DNA from: Aphodovivens sp036306585
GTDB lineage: Bacteria > Actinomycetota > Coriobacteriia > Coriobacteriales > Eggerthellaceae
Direction: 5' to 3'
DNA: 64,000 nucleotides
Assembly: GCA_036306585.1 (NCBI GenBank)
Contig: JAXJZF010000007.1
Coordinates: 1 to 64,000, forward strand
Shown: positions 23,440-32,391 of the stretch, piece by piece
Layout of the letters: each line of letters begins with the position of its first letter
Position numbering within the stretch: the stretch's first letter is position 1
The notes under the pieces: generated by a model
What the model saw: only the letters and a program-made list of their open reading frames with translations
What the model was told of the DNA's origin: nothing
Databases searched by the model: none
Made by a program: the position numbers and the translations under genes

Positions 23440-24249
23440 ATGCCCGAAGCCCATGCCCACACCTTCACCTTCATGGGAACCGGCGCCGGCTGCGGCGTGC
23501 CCGCCTTCTTCTGCGAATGCCCCGCCTGCGAGGAGGCGCGCCGCGACCCACGCGCCCGCCGCGGCGATTGCGGTGCCATGGTGCGCAGCACCTCGGAAGA
23601 TGGCAAGACCGTGCTCATCGACACCCCGCCCGATGTGCGTCACCAGCTCAACCGCGAGGGCGTACGCGTCGTCGACGAGCTGCTGGTGACCCACGGTCAC
23701 TCCGACCACATTGGGGGCATGGAGGAGCTCGAGTACATGGTGCAGCTGAAGAGCAAGGCGCCGCTTCCCATCTACGCCAGTCCCGGCACGCTGGAGACCA
23801 TCTCCCACGAGTACCACTACATGACCTACTGTCTGGATATGCGCGAGCTCATGCCTTGGAAAAGCGTCGAGATCGACGGGGTGCGCTACACCGCCCTGCC
23901 CGTACACCACGCGCCGGGCACCTACGGCTACCTTCTGGAAACCCCCTCCACCCGCCTGTTCTACGCATCCGACACCGGAGCCCTGCCCGAAGCAACCGCC
24001 GAGCGCATCCGCGGGGTGGACTGCCTGGTGCTCGACGCCACATATTGGAAAAGCTGCCCAACCGACCAGCACCACAGCGTGCAACAGGCGATCGAGGAAG
24101 GGCTCGCGCTCGATGCCGGCACCATCTTCCTCACGCACCTGTGCATGCATTACGCCGAGCCCATAACGCTAGTGGAGCTGGAAGGCTTCTTGAAACAGTA
24201 CGATGGACGCGTGCGCGCGGCAGCCGATGGGCTTTCCTTCGACATCTAA
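23440..24249 (+). CDS. PhnP-like metallo-beta-lactamase-fold phosphodiesterase
   Basis: A 269-residue MBL protein of the PhnP/RNase Z-like branch. It has the GTGAGCGVPAFFCECPAC pattern, whose Cys25, Cys27 and Cys30 match the structural zinc site of PhnP, and the metal motif THGHSDHIGG (His85, His87, Asp89, His90), plus VHHAPGTYGYLL and the later FASDTG-like YASDTGALP. PhnP hydrolyses phosphoribosyl cyclic phosphate in phosphonate use, but no phn genes are near, so the substrate may be another cyclic phosphodiester. The ATG at 23440 follows GAGAGGAGCGCCC. Confidence 0.86.
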   Translation: MPEAHAHTFTFMGTGAGCGVPAFFCECPACEEARRDPRARRGDCGAMVRSTSEDGKTVLIDTPPDVRHQLNREGVRVVDELLVTHGHSDHIGGMEELEYMVQLKSKAPLPIYASPGTLETISHEYHYMTYCLDMRELMPWKSVEIDGVRYTALPVHHAPGTYGYLLETPSTRLFYASDTGALPEATAERIRGVDCLVLDATYWKSCPTDQHHSVQQAIEEGLALDAGTIFLTHLCMHYAEPITLVELEGFLKQYDGRVRAAADGLSFDI

Positions 24250-24336
24250 ATGTCGCATCGACAGATCAGAAACAAGAAAAGCGCAGCTACATGCATTTAT
24301 TCGACGCCCTACACTCATTTCCCCGCATAACCTCGG

Positions 24337-24342
24337 TATAAT
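24337..24342 (+). promoter_or_regulatory. -10 element upstream of the SpoVA-like gene
   Basis: A consensus TATAAT 80 bases before the ATG at 24422; the -35 region is not consensus. Confidence 0.45.
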
Positions 24343-24421
24343 ATAGCGAAGCGCTGCTTCAGCCCCAAGCGACATGCATATTAGAAAGAAGGCGTTTGCT
24401 TCATCATCTGGAGGGAGAGGT

Positions 24422-25312
24422 ATGAAACAGCCCAAAAGCATCGTGTATGCATTCTTCATCGGCGGTTTGTTCGCGCTTATCGCCCAAGCCATCCTATCGT
24501 TTTGGCAGATGACCCTCACCGGCACCCCCATGGAGTTCTTCTCCGGTGGCGCCACGCTCATCTCCATGGGGGTGATCGGCTGCATGCTGGGCGGCTTCGC
24601 CGTATACCAGCATGTGGAGGAGTGGGGCGACTTCGGCGCGCTGTTGCCGTTCTCCGGCTTCGCCATGGCCGTGGGCATGAAGGGCGTGGGACCTTGGACC
24701 ACCTCCAACGAGAGCTTCGGCAAGTGCGTGTGGAACTGCGTGTGGTTCGTCGTCTGGTTCAACGTGCTGTTCGCCGCCATCTGCATTGCCATCGGCTTCG
24801 TCTGCGGCGCCACCGGCCTGAACAGCCACATCATCGATGTGCCCAAGACCGAGGGCGGCATGCTGTTCTTCTGGGCGTTCGTGGTGGGCGGCATCCTTGC
24901 CGCGCTGTTCCAGTGCCTGTATATGATCGTCCAGCGCATCACCCCCAAGGTGAACCACCTGCACATCCTGATCACCGCATGGATGGTTGGCGCTATCCTG
25001 GCCCCCTCGGGCATCTCCACAGCCCTCGCCAACTTCTCCGGCGAGGGCTTCTCGGTAATGATCACCGTGGGCGGCTACAACATGTACAACGTCGGCCTGG
25101 ACTTCTTCCTGGGCCACACCGACACCGCGCTTCTGCACCTGGGCTCGTTCCTGCTCGCAGTCGCCGGCCTGGCGCTGACGGCGCTGTTCACGTTCTTCAT
25201 CTACAACTGGAAGTTCGGCCGCACCCCGCTGCGCGAGGTGCACAAACGCCAGGCGCTTTCCTCGCTGGAGCACCTGGGCTTCGAGGCGGAGCTCACCGAC
25301 ACGAGGGCATAG
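24422..25312 (+). CDS. SpoVA-like membrane protein, two tandem halves
   Basis: A 296-residue membrane protein with about eight helices. The first half (FFIGGLFALIAQAILSFWQ, then GVIGCMLGGFAVYQHVEEWG and LLPFSGFAMAVGMKG) has the pattern of SpoVAC/SpoVAE proteins, which form a dipicolinate channel in spore formers. The second half begins again with FFWAFVVGGILAALFQCLY and VGAILAPSGISTALANFSG, suggesting an internal duplication. No sporulation genes are near and this lineage is not known to sporulate, so another small-molecule transport role is likely. The ATG at 24422 follows GGAGGGAGAGGT. Confidence 0.7.
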   Translation: MKQPKSIVYAFFIGGLFALIAQAILSFWQMTLTGTPMEFFSGGATLISMGVIGCMLGGFAVYQHVEEWGDFGALLPFSGFAMAVGMKGVGPWTTSNESFGKCVWNCVWFVVWFNVLFAAICIAIGFVCGATGLNSHIIDVPKTEGGMLFFWAFVVGGILAALFQCLYMIVQRITPKVNHLHILITAWMVGAILAPSGISTALANFSGEGFSVMITVGGYNMYNVGLDFFLGHTDTALLHLGSFLLAVAGLALTALFTFFIYNWKFGRTPLREVHKRQALSSLEHLGFEAELTDTRA

Positions 25313-25350
25313 GGCCCGCACCGCACGCGGCCATCCTAGCGGAGCGCTTT

Positions 25351-25390
25351 CGGAAAGCCGCGCCGTCCTTCCGGGCGGCGCGGCTTTCCG
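25351..25390 (+). terminator. Long stem-loop after the SpoVA-like gene
   Basis: Perfect 15-base arms CGGAAAGCCGCGCCG/CGGCGCGGCTTTCCG with a 10-base loop, 38 bases past the stop at 25312. It lacks a proper T tract, so termination is likely but not certain. Confidence 0.55.
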
Positions 25391-25433
25391 CTAGAATGGC
25401 CTGCATGCAATCGAACGCGAGGAGGGCGGAGCG

Positions 25434-25754
25434 ATGGCGAAGAAAAGGAAGATGCGCCGCGAGCGCGCATTGACGGAGATCCCCAAGCTGAAGGCGAAGC
25501 GTCGCGAAGGCATCGTGATCACCGCACTCGGAGGCATCCTGGCGGTGTTCGTGATCATGGGCGTCCCCGTGCTCCAGCAAAACGGCATCCTCCCCTATGG
25601 CAACATGATCGTGAGCATCGTCACCTTCGCCTCGGCGGTGGTCGCCTGCGGCGTGCTAGGCGTCGGCGTGCAGCGCTTCGTGCGCGCCAACCAAGCGCTC
25701 AACGCCATCCGCCAGCAATACGGCATCTCCCCCGAGGAGTACCGCAAGCTGTAG
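25434..25754 (+). CDS. Small membrane protein of unknown function
   Basis: A 106-residue protein, not recognised. A strongly basic N-terminus (KKRKMRRERALTEIPKLKAKRREG) is followed by two membrane helices (about 28-48 and 57-80) with a short outside loop, then a soluble tail ending in SPEEYRKL. The positive-inside rule places both ends in the cytoplasm. RBS GAGGAGGGCGGAGCG precedes the ATG. It is followed by a strong terminator shared with the convergent purB. Confidence 0.78.
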   Translation: MAKKRKMRRERALTEIPKLKAKRREGIVITALGGILAVFVIMGVPVLQQNGILPYGNMIVSIVTFASAVVACGVLGVGVQRFVRANQALNAIRQQYGISPEEYRKL

Positions 25755-25778
25755 CCAGCGACACATGTCAAAGCAAAA

Positions 25779-25804
25779 GAAAAGCCCCGTCACCGGGGCT
25801 TTTC
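25779..25804. terminator. Bidirectional terminator between the small membrane gene and purB
   Basis: GAAAAGCCCCG and CGGGGCTTTTC arms with a 4-base loop, flanked by A runs on the left and T runs on the right, so it works for both strands. Confidence 0.88.
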
Positions 25805-25892
25805 TTTTCTGCGGCTTATCCCGAGCCCGAGGACGGACGCGCCAGCCTCGCAGGAAGCGGACGCCCCGCCGACCAGAACCCGTGCGGGGGAT

Positions 25893-27236
25893 TTAGAACT
25901 CCAGGCCCTCCAGGCGCTCGAACACCGTGTCCTTGCGGGCGAGGAAGTCCCATGGGTCGAAGATCTCGTCGAGGGTCTCCTTGGACAGCTTCGCCTCGGG
26001 GTCGGCCTCCAGGTTCTCGCGGTAGGTGGGCCCATCCACGGCGTTCTGGATGTCGGCCCACACCTTCATGGCGTTGCGCTGCACGATGACGTAGGCCTCT
26101 TCGCGCGTGATGCCCGTCTGCACCAGGGCCAGCAGCACCTTCGAGCTGAAGATGAGCCCGCGGGTGCGCCAAAGGTTGTGCTCCATCTTGTCGGGGTAGG
26201 TCTGCAGGCCGTCGAGGATCCACTGCATCTTGCCGAACATGTAGTCCAGCGCGGTGAAGCTGTCGGCCAGCGCCACGCGCTCGGTGCCGGAGTGGCTGAT
26301 GTCGCGCTCGAACCACAGTGCCACGTTATCAAGCGCCACCTGGGCGTTCGCCTTCACCACGCGCGCCAGGCCGCATACGCGCTCGGCAGTGATGGGGTTG
26401 CGCTTGTGGGGCATGGCCGAGGAGCCCTTCTGGCCCTTGGTGAACGGCTCCTCCGCCTCGATGACGTCGGTCTGCTGCAGCAGGCGTACCTGCAAGGCGA
26501 TGGACTCGAGCGTGGCGGCGACGGTGGCCAGCCCGCACATCACCTGGGCGTGACGGTCGCGCGCCAGCACCTGGGTGGACAGCGGATCGGGCTTAAGCCC
26601 CAGTTTGTCGCACACGTACTGCTCGACGAACGGGTCGATGCTGGAATAGGTTCCCACCGCGCCGGAGATGGCACCGGTCGCCGCGACCTCGCGGGCCTGC
26701 TCCATGCGAGTCTGAGCGCGCTTCAGCGCCCATGCCCAGCTGCCGAACTTCATGCCGAACGTCATGGGCTCGGCGTGGATGCCGTGCGTACGGCCCACGC
26801 ACAGCGTGTCCTTGAACTCGAAAGCGCGGCGCTTGCAGGTCTCGCCCAGCTGCTTGATATCGGCGAGGATGATGTCGATCGCCTGGGTGATCTGGTACGA
26901 AAGCGCAGTGTCGCCCAGATCCGACGACGTCATGCCGTAATGGACCCAACGGCTGGGCTTGGGCTGGCCCTCGGGGACATCGGCGTCGATGTGCTCAGCC
27001 ATGTCGGTGGTGAAGGCGATCACGTCGTGGTTGGTGACCTTCTCGATCTCGGCGATGCGCTCGGCCGTGCAGCCTGCATGATCGCGGATCCACCTTGCCT
27101 CTTCCTTGGTGATGCCCGCCTGGCCGAGCTCGGCCTGGGCCTCGCACGCCAGCACCTCGATTTCCTTCCAGATATCGAACTTGTTCTGAAGCGTCCAAAT
27201 ATGGCCCATCTCGGGGCGCGTGTAGCGATCGATCAC
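25893..27236 (-). CDS. purB: Adenylosuccinate lyase
   Basis: Catalyses two steps of purine synthesis: SAICAR to AICAR plus fumarate, and adenylosuccinate to AMP plus fumarate. The 447-residue protein has the fumarase/aspartase-superfamily signature GSSAMPHKRNP in the flexible loop, GRTHGIHAEPMTFG near residue 140, and MTSSDLGDTALS. Its length matches PurB of the shorter bacterial type. A consensus -10 lies at 27277-27282. It is a single-gene unit. Confidence 0.97.
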   Translation of the reverse strand: MIDRYTRPEMGHIWTLQNKFDIWKEIEVLACEAQAELGQAGITKEEARWIRDHAGCTAERIAEIEKVTNHDVIAFTTDMAEHIDADVPEGQPKPSRWVHYGMTSSDLGDTALSYQITQAIDIILADIKQLGETCKRRAFEFKDTLCVGRTHGIHAEPMTFGMKFGSWAWALKRAQTRMEQAREVAATGAISGAVGTYSSIDPFVEQYVCDKLGLKPDPLSTQVLARDRHAQVMCGLATVAATLESIALQVRLLQQTDVIEAEEPFTKGQKGSSAMPHKRNPITAERVCGLARVVKANAQVALDNVALWFERDISHSGTERVALADSFTALDYMFGKMQWILDGLQTYPDKMEHNLWRTRGLIFSSKVLLALVQTGITREEAYVIVQRNAMKVWADIQNAVDGPTYRENLEADPEAKLSKETLDEIFDPWDFLARKDTVFERLEGLEF

Positions 27237-27276
27237 CGGCGTGCCTTTCCCTCGTTGCCTGGTTTCATCTTGGCAG

Positions 27277-27282
27277 ATTATA
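27277..27282 (-). promoter_or_regulatory. -10 element of purB
   Basis: TATAAT on the minus strand 41 bases before the purB ATG; the -35 is weak. Confidence 0.5.
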
Positions 27283-27320
27283 CCGCGACCGCGTGCACCG
27301 CCGCGCCGTGCACGTCATCT

Positions 27321-27992
27321 CTACAAGCCGCGAAAAAGAACGCGCACCTCGTCTATCACCTCGTTGTCGGCGGCGATGATGGCCGTGCTGCCCGGCATGA
27401 GGATAGTATCCTCCCCCACCACTTCCACCTCGTTGGCGGTGGAGACTGCCACGATCAGGCTGCCTTCGGGCATGGGCATGTCCTGCGCCCGGATGCCTGT
27501 CTCGTTGGAGTGGACGCGCATGCGCGGCACCGTGAGCTCGGTGAGCGACACGTTGCCATGCGTCAGCGACGACACGACGCTCACGCTGCCGAGCAGCGTC
27601 TCCTCTTCGATGAGGCTGGCGATGAGCGTGGTGGACGACACGCACTCGATGCCCACTTCCTTGAAGATGCGCAGGTTCTTGGGATGATTCACGCGCGCGA
27701 TGCAACGCGGGACGCTGAACACGCGCTGCGCGATCTCGCACGACACCAGGTTGTTGTCATCCTGCCCAGTCGCCGCAACAAATACGTCAGCGCGACGGAT
27801 GCCGGCGTCCTCCTGATATTTCGAGTCGCAGCCGTCGCCATGGATGACCATGTAGCTACCCTGCAAGACGATGGAGAGCTTGTCGGCGGTCGCCAGGTCG
27901 TTTTCGATCAGAGCGACATCGTTTCCACTATTCAAAAGCACCGTGGCGAGGTATTCCCCCACCTTGCCGCCGCCCATGATGACTACGTACAT
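27321..27992 (-). CDS. TrkA-type potassium uptake regulatory protein (second of a pair)
   Basis: A 223-residue cytoplasmic protein with RCK N-domain (MYVVIMGGGKVGEYLA, the GxGxxG NAD(H) site, then the acidic residue at the end of strand two in VALIEND) and a C-terminal RCK_C domain (about 140-223). These proteins form octameric rings gating TrkH/KtrB-type potassium channels, sensing NAD(H), ATP/ADP or c-di-AMP. It starts 9 bases after the other TrkA-type gene. No trkH or ktrB gene is in the window. Confidence 0.88.
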   Translation of the reverse strand: MYVVIMGGGKVGEYLATVLLNSGNDVALIENDLATADKLSIVLQGSYMVIHGDGCDSKYQEDAGIRRADVFVAATGQDDNNLVSCEIAQRVFSVPRCIARVNHPKNLRIFKEVGIECVSSTTLIASLIEEETLLGSVSVVSSLTHGNVSLTELTVPRMRVHSNETGIRAQDMPMPEGSLIVAVSTANEVEVVGEDTILMPGSTAIIAADNEVIDEVRVLFRGL

Positions 27993-28001
27993 GCCGCCCC
28001 C

Positions 28002-28664
28002 CTAATCTTGGATATAGCGCGAGAACGAATCGATGAGGTCATGGCGGATGCACACCAGCAGCGAATCGCCATGGTAGAGAATGGAATCCTTGGTGGGGAT
28101 GGAGCTGGCGGAGCCGTCGCTGCGCTCGAACGCCACCACACGGATGTCGTGGTCGCGTTCCAGCTCGCCGGCGCGTATCGTGCGCTTCTCCGCCCAGCTG
28201 AGGTCCAAGGAGAAGCGCAGGACCTCGAACTCCCCGAACGTATCCAGATGCGAGCCATGCCCCGAGACGATCTTGCCGAACACGTCCTCGGCCACCAGCG
28301 AGGTGCCGCACACGTAGTCGATGCCCAACTGCATGTAGGCGCGCTCGTGATCGGGATTGTACAGGCGCGCGATGACATGGGGCACGTCATATAGCAGGCC
28401 ACCCACGCGCGCCACCATCAGGTTGGTGTTGTCGAACTGGGTGACCGCCGCCAAGACGTCGCATTCCTCGACGCCAGCCAGCTCGAGCGTGTCGCTGTCG
28501 GTCCCCAGGCCCTGGACCGTCGCCCCGTTGAAGTTGCGGCCCAGGTTGGCGAAGGCGTCGGCGTTGCGGTCGATGACGCAAACGTTATCGCCGTTATCGG
28601 AAAGCATGTTGGCGAGCTGCGAGCCCACTCGGCCGCATCCCACCACGATCACATTGCTGCTCAC
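28002..28664 (-). CDS. TrkA-type potassium uptake regulatory protein (first of a pair)
   Basis: A 220-residue RCK protein, VIVVGCGRVGSQLANMLSD at the NAD(H) site followed by VCVIDRNADAF, then RCK_C (about 135-220). The GTG at 28664 was chosen because AGAAAGGAATGCC precedes it and the fold then starts at residue 4; a longer frame adds a stretch with no family match. It is the upstream member of the two-gene unit; the pair probably acts as a heteromeric gate for one potassium channel encoded elsewhere. Confidence 0.87.
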   Translation of the reverse strand: MSSNVIVVGCGRVGSQLANMLSDNGDNVCVIDRNADAFANLGRNFNGATVQGLGTDSDTLELAGVEECDVLAAVTQFDNTNLMVARVGGLLYDVPHVIARLYNPDHERAYMQLGIDYVCGTSLVAEDVFGKIVSGHGSHLDTFGEFEVLRFSLDLSWAEKRTIRAGELERDHDIRVVAFERSDGSASSIPTKDSILYHGDSLLVCIRHDLIDSFSRYIQD

Positions 28665-28735
28665 GGCATTCCTTTCTGCCTGCTTAGACGATGCGCCCTT
28701 GCGCGCACCAGCCAATTCTACCGCACGGAAAAGAA

Positions 28736-28764
28736 ACGGGGCCGCGGCAAAGCCGCAGCCCCGT
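28736..28764 (-). terminator. Terminator after the secreted hydrolase gene
   Basis: ACGGGGC/GCCCCGT arms continued by GCGGC/GCCGC around AAA, with one mismatched position. On the minus strand it is followed by TTCTTTT, 24 bases past the stop at 28788. Confidence 0.82.
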
Positions 28765-28787
28765 CAACGCCTTTCGGTGCGCAACCG

Positions 28788-29597
28788 CTAGATGAGCTTC
28801 ATCTGGGAAAGCGTGTTTTGGAACCAGTGGTCGTAGTTGGGCGGGCAGTACTTCTGTGCCGCCGCGTAGGTGAGCGAGTAACCGTATCCGGCCGCCAGCC
28901 CCGCCACGTGGGCCTTGATGGCCTGATCCCAGCTGCTCCACGACGAGTTGCCCCAGCCCCATGCGTTGTAGGGAAGGAAGCAGTGCGAGCCGTTGCCGCT
29001 TTCCGTGTTCGAGATGGCCGGCGAGAAACGCGGGTCGACGCCGTTGTCCCAAGCGGATTGCGCGAAGATGGCGCCGGTACCGGCAAGCGGGGTACCCGTC
29101 AGATAGGCGTCGATGCGCTGCGTCCATTCGGCCACGAACGCATCTTCGCCGACGCTCCAGTCTACATCGGACAAAGTGGCAAGAGCGCTGGCGGAGGCAT
29201 CGCTCGCCGCCGCCTGCTGCTGGGCGGCCTTGGCGGCTTCCGCCGCGGCTATACGCTCGGCTTCTTCGGCGCGCGCGAGCTCTTCCGCAGCCTTGCGCTC
29301 GGCCTCGAGCTCTTCTTCGATAGCTTGAACGTTCGCGGAGATGTCACGTTGGGAGGTGCTGGTCAGAATGGATTCATCGGCAGCAGCGCTTGCGTCGGGC
29401 ACGACGAAAGCGCGATCCTGCGCAGCGCTTGCGGCGACCGTCTCGTCCATGCCGAACGCGCCGTTGTCCACCGGGGCGTCGCCTGCCGAGGCGATGCCGA
29501 ACCCGATGCAGCCCACCAAGGCGATGGAAACGACCCCCATCGTTGCCATGATGGCGACTATGCTCGACTTGCGTTGCTTGTAACGTTTGCTAGCCAA
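28788..29597 (-). CDS. Secreted coiled-coil protein with lysozyme/glucosaminidase-like C-domain
   Basis: A 269-residue exported protein. A basic start (ASKRYKQRKSS) and a hydrophobic helix (IVAIMATMGVVSIALVGCIG) form a signal peptide or anchor; then a Ser/Ala/Asp-rich linker, an Ala/Glu coiled coil (about 85-130) and a C-terminal domain (160-269) with GAIFAQSAWDNGVDPRFS, ISNTESGNGSHCF and YNAWGWG, in which the ESG glutamate looks catalytic, as in soluble lytic or glucosaminidase-type peptidoglycan hydrolases. The TTG at 29597 is used because GGAAAGGCAGTTT precedes it; an earlier TTG at 29633 is possible. It probably acts on the cell wall. Confidence 0.8.
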   Translation of the reverse strand: MASKRYKQRKSSIVAIMATMGVVSIALVGCIGFGIASAGDAPVDNGAFGMDETVAASAAQDRAFVVPDASAAADESILTSTSQRDISANVQAIEEELEAERKAAEELARAEEAERIAAAEAAKAAQQQAAASDASASALATLSDVDWSVGEDAFVAEWTQRIDAYLTGTPLAGTGAIFAQSAWDNGVDPRFSPAISNTESGNGSHCFLPYNAWGWGNSSWSSWDQAIKAHVAGLAAGYGYSLTYAAAQKYCPPNYDHWFQNTLSQMKLI

Positions 29598-29878
29598 AAA
29601 CTGCCTTTCCGCGCAGCAATGCCACTGACTCAACCATACGGCGAGTTTTCTGCAGCTTATTCGGTTGTAGGTGTGATTGCTGCGAGAACAGGTGGTTCTA
29701 TGCTGTTGTCTGACATCGATATTTTACCGTGAGGCACAGGATGGGGCAAAAATTGTGGAGATCGGCGAACCGCTTTCGCCCGCCTCGCGCAGGCAGATTT
29801 CCCATTGCCGCAGATAGTCGCGGAACGTTCGGCATGCGCATCGCCGAAGCGGATTATGGATCTTTCCTGAGTCCAACC

Positions 29879-30874
29879 TTAATTAAATGGATAGGAGAAC
29901 AGGACCTCGCGCCCGAGCGGCAGGTTCATGGTCACCGTGCCCACCGGGCCAGGCTCGGCGAAAAGGATGAGGCCCCCGACGAAGAACACCGTGAACAGGA
30001 TGCCCGCGACCAGCGACCACGGCCACGACCTCCTGACCCAGCCCACCGCCAGGCACGCGGCGGCGAACGCCGCAACAGGCCACAGCGTCAAGCACCACGG
30101 AATAAGCGACGCCCAGCACACCAGGCGCAGGCTCATAGGCAGTATGGTGCTCCCCGCGATGAGCAGCACCCATCCGGATACCGCATGCGCCATGCGCAGC
30201 GTGCGACGGCCGGGGACGGCGATCACCGCGATCCCGGACAACGAGAAGAACAGCGGCCACAGGCGCCACCAGCTTGCGCCCTGCAACGCGAACCCCAAGA
30301 CCCGCATGATCCCGATGAACGCCAAACCGAAGCACACCCATAGGAACAGGGCTTTCACCGGGCGGGGAACGCGCGCGAGCATGCCGGGCTTTGCCGGCGG
30401 CGCGGCGACGGGCTCGCTTTCGACAGCAGGTGCCTGCTGGGGAAAGTCCATGCCGGCGGAGGGCCTCAGAACCGAGCCGCCCATCGCGAGCTGCGAGGCG
30501 ACAGCAGCAGCAGCAGCCCGAGCGGCAAGCGGCGGCGTGGGCGGCTCATGCGCGACGGACCCGTAGGCGGGCCGGGTGGATTTCCGGCGGGCGGTAGGCT
30601 CCCCTTGCTGGAAAGAGACCGTGTCGATAGCGCCGTAGGTCTCGGAAACCGCCTCGTGGGGCGCCACGTCCACCGGCTCCACCTGCTTCGGCTCCAAGGG
30701 AAGGGCAGTCCACAATACGAAATAGAGAATCACGCCGGCGCCCAGCGTCATGAAGCACAGGAGGACGGCGAGAATGCGCGCCACCGCGGGGTCGACGCCG
30801 AGGCGATCGGCGATGCCGGCGCAGACTCCCCCCGCAACCGCATCCTGTGACCGTTGCAACCGCCAACCGCTCAA
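29879..30874 (-). CDS. PspC-domain membrane protein
   Basis: A 331-residue protein. The N-terminal 60 residues are a PspC domain (LQRSQDAVAGGVCAGIADRLG followed by a membrane helix, partly quoted as AGGVCAGIADRLG). A Pro/Ala-rich linker follows (about 75-175), then five or so membrane helices with a Trp-rich turn. PspC proteins are linked to envelope stress responses; in actinobacteria they also occur as toastrack-like sensors. The TTG at 30874 is preceded by AAGGAGTGCAGG; the ORF is open further upstream, but without similarity. The adjacent CNNM gene starts a separate reading direction unit on the same strand, 83 bases upstream. Confidence 0.82.
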   Translation of the reverse strand: MSGWRLQRSQDAVAGGVCAGIADRLGVDPAVARILAVLLCFMTLGAGVILYFVLWTALPLEPKQVEPVDVAPHEAVSETYGAIDTVSFQQGEPTARRKSTRPAYGSVAHEPPTPPLAARAAAAAVASQLAMGGSVLRPSAGMDFPQQAPAVESEPVAAPPAKPGMLARVPRPVKALFLWVCFGLAFIGIMRVLGFALQGASWWRLWPLFFSLSGIAVIAVPGRRTLRMAHAVSGWVLLIAGSTILPMSLRLVCWASLIPWCLTLWPVAAFAAACLAVGWVRRSWPWSLVAGILFTVFFVGGLILFAEPGPVGTVTMNLPLGREVLFSYPFN

Positions 30875-30957
30875 CCTGCACTCCTTAGACCGCCCCGCCT
30901 GCACGCCGCCGCAAACGCGGAGGCGCCCCGCCCGTCGCGGGAGGCGGCGGCGGAAGC

Positions 30958-32334
30958 CTACTTGCCTTCTTCCGCTTCGGAACCGTGCGCCGCCGCCGAA
31001 GCAGCCTGCTCGGCGTCCGCCTCGGCAGGCGCTTCCTCGGGTTGCGGCTCCAAGCGGCTCACTCTGATGGTGGAGATGCGGCGGCGGCGCATCGCCTGGA
31101 TCTTGAACCGGTACCCCTCGATATCGAACGAATCGCCCATGGAAGGCACGACATCGATGGTGTCCATCAGCCAGCCGGCAATAGTCTCGTAGTCGCCCGG
31201 GTCGGTGACCGGCCAGCCCAACTCGGCGGCGTCTTCCACCGGCAGGCGCCCGTCGACCACCCATTCGCCCTCCGCGATGGTGGAAACGAACTTGCCGTCG
31301 TCGACATCGGTCTCGTCGCCGATCTCGCCGACGATCTCCTCCAAGATATCCTCGACCGTAATTAAACCATCGGTTCCGCCGTACTCGTCCACCACGATGG
31401 CCATCTGTTGCCTATTCGTTTGCATTTCCGAAAGCAGTGGGTACACGTCTTTGGTCTCGGGGACGAACAGGGCCTCGTAGGCGTAGGGACCCACCGGCTC
31501 GTCGCCTTTGCCGTCGAGGATGGGCGCCACCAGGTCCTTGTAGTTCACGATGCCCACGATGGTATCGTAGTCCTCGTGGTAGACGGGTAGGCGCGAATAG
31601 CCCGTGCCGCGCATGCGGTCGATAGCCTGGCGCACCGTTTCCATATCTTCCACGAACATCATGTCCACACGCGGCTGCATGACCTCGCGCACCGTCATGT
31701 CGCCCAGATCCAGGATGTCGTGAATCATGCGCTTCTCGTCGTCGAGCAGCTCATCGTTGTCCTTGACGATGTATTTGATCTCCTCCTCCGAAACGCTTTG
31801 GCGATCGTCGGAGCTTTTGATGCGCAGCATCTTGGAAAGGCCGTTCGCGGAAGCCGAGGTGAACCAGACCAGCGGCTTGGCTATAGCATGAAACACATTC
31901 AGCGGCCCCGCTACCATCTTGCTGACGTCCTCGGCGTTGGACAAGGCGATGCGCTTGGGCACCAACTCGCCCACCACGATGCTCAGATACGACACCACCA
32001 AGGTGATGAGCACCGGGGATAGACCGGGCGCCAAGAACGTGAGCCAATCGACGTTGAAGCTGGAAAACCACTGGGCAAGCGGTTCCGACAGGTTGGTGGA
32101 CGCCGCTGCCGACGCCGCGAAGCCCACCAACGTGATGGCAACCTGTATGGTCGCGAGGAAGCTGCCGGAATCGCTGGCGAGCGTCAAGGCGCGCTTGGCC
32201 CGGCGGTCGCCCTCGTCGGCATCCTTCTGAAGCATGACCTGCTTGGCATTGACCAACGCCATCTCCGACATGGAGAAGTAGCCGTTCACCAGCACGAGGA
32301 TGAACGTAACGACGATGCTAATGCCTATGTCCAT
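30958..32334 (-). CDS. CNNM-CBS-CorC domain protein (hemolysin-C-like transporter)
   Basis: A 458-residue membrane protein. Residues 1 to about 190 form the CNNM/DUF21 transmembrane region (FSMSEMALVNAKQ, GELVPKRIALSNAE), residues about 205-325 a CBS-pair Bateman module (TVREVMQPRVDMMFV, IVVDEYGGTDGLITVEDILEEI), and about 345-430 the CorC_HlyC domain. A charged, Ala/Glu-rich tail follows. Family members are magnesium/cobalt exporters regulated by ATP-Mg through the CBS pair. It is followed on the same strand by the PspC gene and preceded 57 bases upstream by trhA. Confidence 0.92.
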   Translation of the reverse strand: MDIGISIVVTFILVLVNGYFSMSEMALVNAKQVMLQKDADEGDRRAKRALTLASDSGSFLATIQVAITLVGFAASAAASTNLSEPLAQWFSSFNVDWLTFLAPGLSPVLITLVVSYLSIVVGELVPKRIALSNAEDVSKMVAGPLNVFHAIAKPLVWFTSASANGLSKMLRIKSSDDRQSVSEEEIKYIVKDNDELLDDEKRMIHDILDLGDMTVREVMQPRVDMMFVEDMETVRQAIDRMRGTGYSRLPVYHEDYDTIVGIVNYKDLVAPILDGKGDEPVGPYAYEALFVPETKDVYPLLSEMQTNRQQMAIVVDEYGGTDGLITVEDILEEIVGEIGDETDVDDGKFVSTIAEGEWVVDGRLPVEDAAELGWPVTDPGDYETIAGWLMDTIDVVPSMGDSFDIEGYRFKIQAMRRRRISTIRVSRLEPQPEEAPAEADAEQAASAAAHGSEAEEGK

Positions 32335-32391
32335 AAAGGCTTCTCAACTCCTTTTCGAAGAACCGAACGCACCGCTGCAACCGCGCTCGGC

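Noticed and set aside
29598..29880. c-di-AMP riboswitch before the secreted hydrolase gene
   Set aside because: Actinobacterial wall-hydrolase genes often have one, but the conserved ydaO-type elements were not seen in this leader.
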